Source: Plazaster borealis (Eukaryota > Echinodermata > Asteroidea > Forcipulatida > Labidiasteridae). Taken from it: a stretch of DNA of 64,000 bases. This document shows positions 12,801 through 18,800 of the stretch, one piece after another (position 1 is the first letter of the stretch; every line of letters starts with the position of its first letter). The notes beneath the pieces were generated by a model. That model saw only the letters and a list, made by a program, of their open reading frames with translations, ran no database searches and was not told where the DNA came from. A program made the position numbers and the translations under genes. The stretch covers positions 5,456,001 through 5,520,000 of the forward strand of contig CM037472.1 in NCBI GenBank assembly GCA_021014325.1, read 5' to 3'.

Positions 12801-15800
12801 ATTCCCTTGTGGTTTATTAATTGATATCTTTATTTGCTAAGGAAAACGGAAAAACACTGTGCAATGTTTAAGTGCTAGACAGTTTTCTTTTTCATTTATA
12901 GACTATAGACCCCTTTCACAACGCGCAGCGCACTCACACGCGCCTATCCTGGGTGTCATTTTAGGTGTCAAAATCGAGCACAAACATGCACAAAAGAGTA
13001 GAGTTGACTCCCAAAATGATGCGCATTGTTCGGAGGTGCATTCCGCGTTGTGTAAGGGGTCTATAGAAATCAATAGACCCCCTTGCATAACGCGAAACGC
13101 TACAGGTACGCTGAGGTCATGTGCACGTTTTACGCACAAAGAACAGCTATCGTCCAATCTGCCTCCTTTTGGACTCGGGGATGGCGCTTTTTAAGAGTGT
13201 GACGTCATATGCAAGGGGTCTATAGTTAATGTCATTTATTTTGTCTTTGCAGTTTTGTAGCTATCTCCATGAGAATGCATCCTACCTTCGTCCTCTTGAG
13301 CAGGCATTTAAGAACTTCCAAGACAACATCAAAGAGGAATCTCTCACAACTCTAGTAAGATGTTATTAAATTCAGTGTCTGCGAGTGGAATTGGAGGAGT
13401 AGTAAATATCCAAAGGTCAATTTATGATTGTTCCATTTTTACAATGTGGGAGTATGAAATGAGCAGAGGTCAAGTTTAGACTGTCCCATTGTACGAGGCT
13501 GAACAAACGAACGACTTTTTATATTTTCACTCGGGTGTTTTCACCAGCAAAAAGCATACCTCAGTTGTACACAGAAAAACACAAGTTAAACAGTTAAGAA
13601 ACTTGGAATTTGTGTTTACAGAATTCCATAATAATAATAATAACTAGTATTTAGTACACTCTCCATAGTACACTATATCACAGCGTGTATCCTTATTGCG
13701 TACTGTGTTATCCGGAAAAATGATGTGCATTGCTTGGCGTGTACTTTCTTTTTAAAGGATTGCGTGGTACACATTATGCATGATGGACACATGAATTTGC
13801 AGCCTATGCAAAGCAACATATCTAGGTTTTGGATCATTGCAAGGAGCAGTTGTTGAAAGAGGAGCAGCAAACATTTCATGGTGCATTTTCAAAGCATTGT
13901 CATTCTCCATTGAGTTCTTTTTCTTGCAGGAAACAGCAACAGAACTCCAAGACTTTTCAGCTAAATTCAGCCTGTATGTTGCCTACCTTCAAAAACTCCT
14001 GCCATACCAACTACTAAGGTGAGTTTAGAATAAAACACAGGTGAAAAAAGTAGCAGAATGTTGTATGATTCAGGGCCAAATAACATAGAGCTGGAAAATC
14101 GGTGGATTAGCTGTAAAGTTGCATGCCTATTGATCAGTAAAATCGTATAAACTATATGCATGTGCTACATTCACATGTAGACTGAAGTAGTATCTCTTTA
14201 ATGTTGTTGCTTTTATGCCAGAAACTTTTAACTAAAAGTCTAGTTTCTGTCCTCTCTAACCCCCAGCCTTGAAGAAGAGTGCGCCATCTCCACTTGCCCC
14301 CAGACTCTTGAGTCGCGCAACATGGAACTCCACGAGTCCTTCAAGAAATTCACAGCTGCCTTCGTCAAGCTTGAAACCTACCTCACAGCGCTGGCCGCCG
14401 TCAGTACCCAGTCATGTGATCACCCACAGGCCAATCACAGGACTTTCTTTGAGAAGATGTGCGAGTGTTGTCAGAGTATTTCCTTTGTGATAAAAGGTGA
14501 GATCAGTTAAAACAAAATCTGTCTGAAAATCACCTTCAAACTCTTCCTTACCCCCATAAGGGCTCCAACAGAAGAACTCATTTTGAATCTGTTGACCCAA
14601 TTGATGCCTGCGTATAGCGCCGTGTTGGAGGTGTCGACCCAGGTCTCGGTCTTGGTACCGGTCTCGGACTGTAAGGTCTTGGTCTAGGACTGTGAGGTCT
14701 CGGTCTGGGCCTCGGGCTGTAAGGTCTCAGTCTCGCTCTCGGACTGTAAGGTCTTGGTCTCGGTCTTGGTCTAGGACTGTGAGGTCTTGAACTTGGGTTA
14801 GGTCTCGGACTTTGGGGTCTTGACTCCAACACTGGAATAGCATGCCAGTAAGTGTGGAAAACATTGGTACAGGACTTGCAACTAACATGGATTGGTCTAT
14901 TGACCCAATTCACCTGATGTACCGGTGCTGATTATGAGAACCTTTGTTGTCTTTCCTTTGTCAAGTCGGGGTTTCATTGTGGCACTGATATTTTCAAAAG
15001 AAAACAATTACTCAAGAAGCTCCAAAAAGTTACAAAAAATAATACCTCGGTTGGGCACAAAAAATGTTTCAGAATACCGACCCGAAGTGGTGAAATGTTT
15101 AAGTGCTGTGAAATTTTTCATATGTTCATATTTCTACAATGTTTACAATGAGATGGGATGGGATTGGGTGAGTAGTACTCAGTGTTAAGACCTTGAAATT
15201 ATTTAAAGTTTTGATGGGATTTATTTGTATTTTCTTTCGCATGCAGATGTGTCTAAGAATTACAACTTCAAAGTGTCACTTGAACACCAACTGCCGACTG
15301 CTTCCCAGAAGTTAAGAACAACAGACGAGTGCGTGGTGTCATCTCTTATATCACTGGTTACATGTACAGGCAAAGTAAGACACTACATGTATTAGTTATT
15401 ACCGAGCACGAGTGGAATGAAGAAAAAAGGTTGCGCTTCTGCATGTAATATCCAACGAGGCCAAAGGCCAAGTTTGATATAGGACGCAAATGCGCTATGT
15501 TTGTCCATATTCCACAAGCGCGTGTGATAACATATTTATCTTCAAGCAAACTAGATGCGCAGTTAGAACACACCAGACGCAGGGTGTGATATGGGCCGTG
15601 CAATATAAGTTTATATCACACTCCTTGTTGCTATGGATCGACCAATCAGAATCGAATATTCAGGCCTGCTTGAAGATAATATTAGTTATTACACAAGCTC
15701 GAGTGGAATACAAAAAAATATTGCGCTTCTGCGTGTAATATCCAACGAGGCCGAAGGCCAAGTTTGATATAGGACGCAAATGCGCTATGTTTGTCCATAT

Positions 15801-18800
15801 TCCACATGCGCGTGTGATAACGAATTTATCTTCAAGCAAACTTGACGCGTAGCTTTAAATAGCACGTTAAAGAACAGGGTTTGATATGGGCTGTTTAGTA
15901 TACGTTTATATCACACTCTTGTTGCTATGAATCAACCAATCAGAATCGAGTATTCAAGCTTGCTTGAAGATAAATACAAATGTTCCTGAGCTTATCTTTC
16001 TATTAAATATTTGAAGCAATGTTTTGTTGTCATGTTGTCTTTCAGTTTCAATTTGGTAAAAAATAATTTTTAATCGAATGGTACATCCATCCAAGTACTT
16101 TAAGTTTTCAAGAACAGCATCGTAAAGCTAGGCTGTCAAAATATCCCTGAAATAGGAGAATGCGGCATTTTATAGGGATGGTATACGTTTGATAATTGGA
16201 ACCCACTATTTGTTTCAATCCTATATAGTTGTAGATAGATACCATAAAACTAACCTGTGAAAATTTCATTTCAAGAAGTGGTAGCACTTTTGAGATATTG
16301 CCGAAAATCTGGAGCAGTTATTTCCACGTAGGAAGAATAATCTGCAATTGCAATACACAATCTGAGTTTGGGGGATAAAAACTGATATCTTTTTCCATAA
16401 CTGCTTTACTTCAGATTGAAAAGTTTCTCAAAATGCATTATACTATCCAAAGCTGCTGTACTTCTTACCAAGTAAATTTTTATTGCCGTTAATTTTCAAA
16501 GTCATTACCAAACATAGACAGACCCTTTAACACAATTTACAATATTACTGGCCAGTAAAATCGATTAGTAAAATTTACTTTAACAAACACTTGTCTTGCC
16601 AAGCAGACTACTAAAGTGTGCAGCCTAAAGTAACTTGCAATACTGCTAATTATAGTTTGTTCTGCATCGTTTTCAGACTTGTTAATCACTTGACTCTTAC
16701 TTGGCTCCTTTGTGAACATCATGAGTAACGTGGTCTATGTCTCGTCTTTTCAGATTGCCAATTTCACCAAGAGCAACCTGGAGTTTCTCTCTGCACCAGC
16801 GGGCTTTCGGACAAGAGGTCATACTCTCATCGGGACGAGTCAGTTTGAGGGCGCTGTCACTTCGCCAGCTGTGTCCGTGTTCAGACTGAAAGCTGTTGAG
16901 TACATTGCTTCCCTGTCAAAGGTAGGAACGCAGCGTAAATAAGCTCAGATGTGCATCGCCAGCAAGCCGTACCCTATTCATGCTCAGAGACCACCCCTTT
17001 GAAACTACAACAATAACAGAAGCCTATAGATGTTATGCATTGATGTCTTCCTGCTAAGATGAAACAGTGGTGAAACAATATGTATACTTGATGCACAGGA
17101 TGGTTCTATCAGGCGTGTCGTGGCCGAGTGGTCAAGCGTACTGGACTCAAGCTCTGGTGTTTCTGATCAGCAGAGTGTGGGTTCGAGTCCTGGTCGTGGC
17201 ACTTGTGTCCTTCAGCAAAACACTTAACCATTGTTGCTTCGTCCTTTGGATGGGACATAAAGCAGTTGGTCCCGTGTGTTGTGTAATGCACATAAAAGAA
17301 CCCTGTTACACTTATCGCTAAGAGAAGGGGTTTGCCCCGATGTTACTGGCAGTGGCTGCTGAATGCGCCAAAGCACCTTGTAAACCCTTACAAGGTGTTA
17401 CATGAATGGGTCTCATAATTCAAAAACCTGTCTGGAAATTAATAATGATAAGCGCTTTGAGACGCCCGTTGTTATTATTATTATTATTGTTATTGTGACC
17501 TCTATGAGAGAGCACCCTACAAATTAACCTATAAATTATTTGGGTTCATAGATTACTTGAATTTCTTCTTCTTTTTTCTCTCACTCTAGTCTTGCCCTGA
17601 CTCTGTGCCTTACCAGCGAGCGATCCATAACCAGCGCATCCTTTTAAGTTCTACCGAGAGCCAAGAGGGCCTAGCCCAGCAGCTTGCAACAACCAGTGAG
17701 AAGATCAGTCAACTAGAGCAGGATAGAGAACACTGGAAGCTGGAGTCTCAACTGGTACAGATCAAACTCGCTAAGGAGGTTCAGGTAGGTTAATAGTAGC
17801 TCTGAATGTTCTTTAACATTCTTGTGATATTGCCAATTTTATAGAGCTGCTTTGGTAGAAAGTTTTGCTTGACAAATTTCTCCTGAAGACGATCAGAGCA
17901 TAGTGATCGAAACGTTGAATTTTCAAGAGATGTACCTAGGTCATGAACTGTTTCTGGTTACCGACCCATTTTAGCGTAGCTCTTGGAAACTGTTTCGGTC
18001 GGTGAATTTTACGTCAGATTCTTGTTTCCGATCATGGTCGCCAAAACACGCCCCTGGTGATAACTAGTTAAAGATAATAACTTCTGAAATGAGAATTGTT
18101 CTTGAATGATAAAGGGTGCATTCGATTAGCTTCCATGGGTCGACCCCCAACCGGGTGAGCCCCTGACATGAGGTAATCGAACGCCAACTTTCCCAAGCAT
18201 TCATACCGACCGGAACTATTTTCCATGTGTGTGCATTACGTCCGTGGATTCACAAAATAAGATTGTAAAATAATTATTCTCAAGGTAAAACTGCAACGTT
18301 CAATTATTTTACAAGCCCACGTTGTAACAAAAGTACTTGCTTTGAATAAACAAATATTTAATACTCACAAAGTTGATGTTTTAAGGGTGAAAACGTGTGT
18401 CAAACCTACTGAAAGTGTCCTGCTGAATTACAAACAAAATGGTGGCCACTGAGAAAGTTTTTTGTTGTGATGTCATGCACCTCGGTCAGCCCCAAGTGAC
18501 CCGCTCCACAAGCAGGATACTTGGGGCTGACCTGGGTGAGCCCCGAGAATGACGTCAAAGCTAATCGAACGCACCGGGGGAGACCTTGGTTGACCCGGGG
18601 AAGCTAATCGAACGCACCCAAAATGAGGGATTTTTAGGTTAATCTACATATACATATATGCCATATTTGGATCCAGAAGTAGCGAAAGCTAAACAACAAT
18701 TTTTTTTGCTCTCCAACAGAAATGTGTGGTTATTGAAGAGGAGCTACGGAGGCTCCACTCAGGGGGTAAAGGGGTCAGCCCTGTTGACCAGGGCTCCATG

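Noticed and set aside
14578..14913. Minus-strand 111-codon Pro/Arg/Ser-rich open frame
   Set aside because: It is the translation of the intron 11 minisatellite; stop codons are avoided because of the repeat unit, and there is no splice or homology support.
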